The notes under the pieces were generated by a model. That model ran no database searches and had not been told where the DNA came from. It saw nothing but the letters and a program-made list of their open reading frames with translations. DNA of 6,192 nucleotides from Kiritimatiellia bacterium (lineage in GTDB: Bacteria > Verrucomicrobiota > Kiritimatiellia > RFP12 > UBA1067). Position 1 is the stretch's first letter; each line of letters opens with the position of its first letter. The stretch covers positions 1-6,192 of the forward strand of contig JAFPNP010000002.1 in assembly GCA_017411125.1 (NCBI GenBank), in the 5' to 3' direction. The position numbers were made by a program, and so were the translations under genes. Below, piece by piece: positions 5,309 through 6,192 of the stretch.

Positions 5309-6192
5309 TCACTTTGGAAGCTTCGAGCGGCTTCTCTCGATCGACAGCACGTATTTCCGCGCTTCGGCCTCAATCTCCTCGCCGCGAAACTCCTTGCCCA
5401 GAATTTCGCGCTTTTTGTTTTCGTATTCCTGCTTCAGCCGCTCGTTCTCACTACGAACCTCTTGCATTTTCTGCTCTTGCCGCCTTGCCTCATCCGCCAA
5501 TTTCTGCCAGCGCTCCTTCGCTCGGTATTGGATTTGCCGTTGTCTCTCCGCCCATCTGCTCAAATCGTGCTGATTCTTGACAGCCGTTCCATGAAACTTG
5601 AAAGTTCTCGGAACTTGCGTAATACCTCCAAATCCCGTTCTGACTGTATTCCCGTCATAGAACACTACATTCGGCTTGAACGTCTTGAGCCTCGGTTCCG
5701 GCAGGTTTATCGATTTCTCCCTCCTTGCCCGCAATGCCGGCAACAGCGCGTCTCGGATTTTCCGTGCAGTGACCGTCGCGCCATAATCTATGACGCCCAT
5801 CGGAATGCTCTTCCCGCCATTCAGCGGCTTTAGCGAAATGTGCAACTTGTATTCGGGGATTCGTTCCCACGACTTCAAAATGGGATACAACTCCTTCAGT
5901 TCAGTTTTCGCGGGATTGATTCCTTCCTGCGCAAGAGCCGCCTTTTCAGTCCAGGCCGCCTTTTCCGTGCCGAATATCCAGACTATGCCGTCGTCGCCCA
6001 CTGCCAGCACGCGTTCTCTGGAGAAATCCACCGCGCCAATCTCCTCGATGCCTTGCGGCGAAATCGCGCGGACTGTCGCCGCCTTGCCGTTTTCCACCTT
6101 CACCTCGTAAATCTTCTGATCCGTCTGATATGTCCTCCCGATGGCGTAAAACGTGCCGTCTTTCTTCAACGGCCACTTTTCCTCGGGGAAAT
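5309..6192 (-). CDS. Unrecognised protein with C-terminal coiled coil, 5' end outside window
   Basis: The frame is open to the right edge; the visible product is about 293 residues. The first in-window start-like codon is a TTG at 6169, but the frame continues upstream (FPEEKWP) and the sequence there is in mid-strand style, so the true start lies outside. Residues counted from that TTG: about 3-70 is beta-rich with short repeats of the form DGTFYAIG, DQKIYEVKVENGKA, RVLAVGDDGIVWIFG, resembling blades of a beta-propeller. About 105-195 is a mixed region (YKLHISLKPLNGG, NVVFYDGNTVRTGFGG). About 202-275 is a highly charged Glu/Lys/Arg/Gln helix likely to form a coiled coil, ending KLPK and TGA at 5311-5309. 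I see no catalytic motif and do not recognise the family. Base composition is visibly lower in GC than the operon, and it sits 101 nt ahead of the MFS gene behind a separate promoter, so it is probably a functionally unrelated neighbour. Confidence 0.7.
   Translation of the reverse strand, partial: FPEEKWPLKKDGTFYAIGRTYQTDQKIYEVKVENGKAATVRAISPQGIEEIGAVDFSRERVLAVGDDGIVWIFGTEKAAWTEKAALAQEGINPAKTELKELYPILKSWERIPEYKLHISLKPLNGGKSIPMGVIDYGATVTARKIRDALLPALRARREKSINLPEPRLKTFKPNVVFYDGNTVRTGFGGITQVPRTFKFHGTAVKNQHDLSRWAERQRQIQYRAKERWQKLADEARRQEQKMQEVRSENERLKQEYENKKREILGKEFRGEEIEAEARKYVLSIERSRSKLPK

Noticed and set aside
1..6192. tRNA, rRNA, CRISPR array, insertion sequence or attachment site
   Set aside because: No cloverleaf-like sequence, regularly spaced repeats, transposase motif or terminal inverted repeats were seen by eye on either strand.

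Overview
The window is about 60% G+C and carries one compact minus-strand gene cluster plus one 5'-truncated gene at its high-coordinate end. Everything I can support is on the minus strand; the long plus-strand frames are antisense shadows of the real genes. The gene repertoire is a lipoprotein GH20 hexosaminidase, a sugar-porter-type MFS carrier, a SIS-domain sugar isomerase-like protein, a cytoplasmic TIM-barrel hydrolase-like protein and a Tat-signal fragment. Together with the high-GC codon use this suggests a glycan-degrading, Gram-negative-type bacterium, perhaps of the PVC group (Kiritimatiellota, Lentisphaerota or Verrucomicrobiota) from a gut-like habitat. That assignment is an inference, not something the sequence proves.

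Layout in transcription order (right to left). 6192-5309: 3' part of an unrecognised protein with beta-rich segments and a charged C-terminal coiled coil, lower in GC than the rest. 5308-5208: a short intergenic region with an AGGA-loop hairpin and a promoter-like TTGCGT-17-TATACT that sits directly on the next gene's start. 5207-3840: sugar-porter MFS carrier. 3843-2815: predicted TIM-barrel glycosidase-like protein, joined to the carrier by an ATGA overlap. 2780-2028: SIS-domain protein of the UPF0309 type. 2012-471: GH20 beta-N-acetylhexosaminidase-like lipoprotein. 434-1: a broken class-I glutamine-amidotransferase-like (peptidase C26) gene with a Tat-like N-terminus, running off the left edge.

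The spacing within the cluster (4-nt overlap, then 34, 15 and 36 nt) and a Shine-Dalgarno before every downstream gene indicate one operon. A plausible logic is that the GH20 lipoprotein trims terminal N-acetylhexosamine (or a related residue) outside the cytoplasm, the MFS carrier imports the product, and the TIM-barrel and SIS proteins process it inside. No sugar kinase or deacetylase is visible here, so the pathway is incomplete in this view.

The least conventional signals are: (i) two diverged copies of a hairpin element with an AGGA loop, one at the operon promoter and one inside the MFS coding sequence; (ii) the promoter placed so that the MFS message would be leaderless; (iii) a SIS protein lacking the usual Ser-rich phosphate-binding motif; (iv) the unclassified cytoplasmic TIM-barrel enzyme; (v) the interrupted C26 gene, whose lesion lies at an ATT-TAG context after an SD-like purine run.
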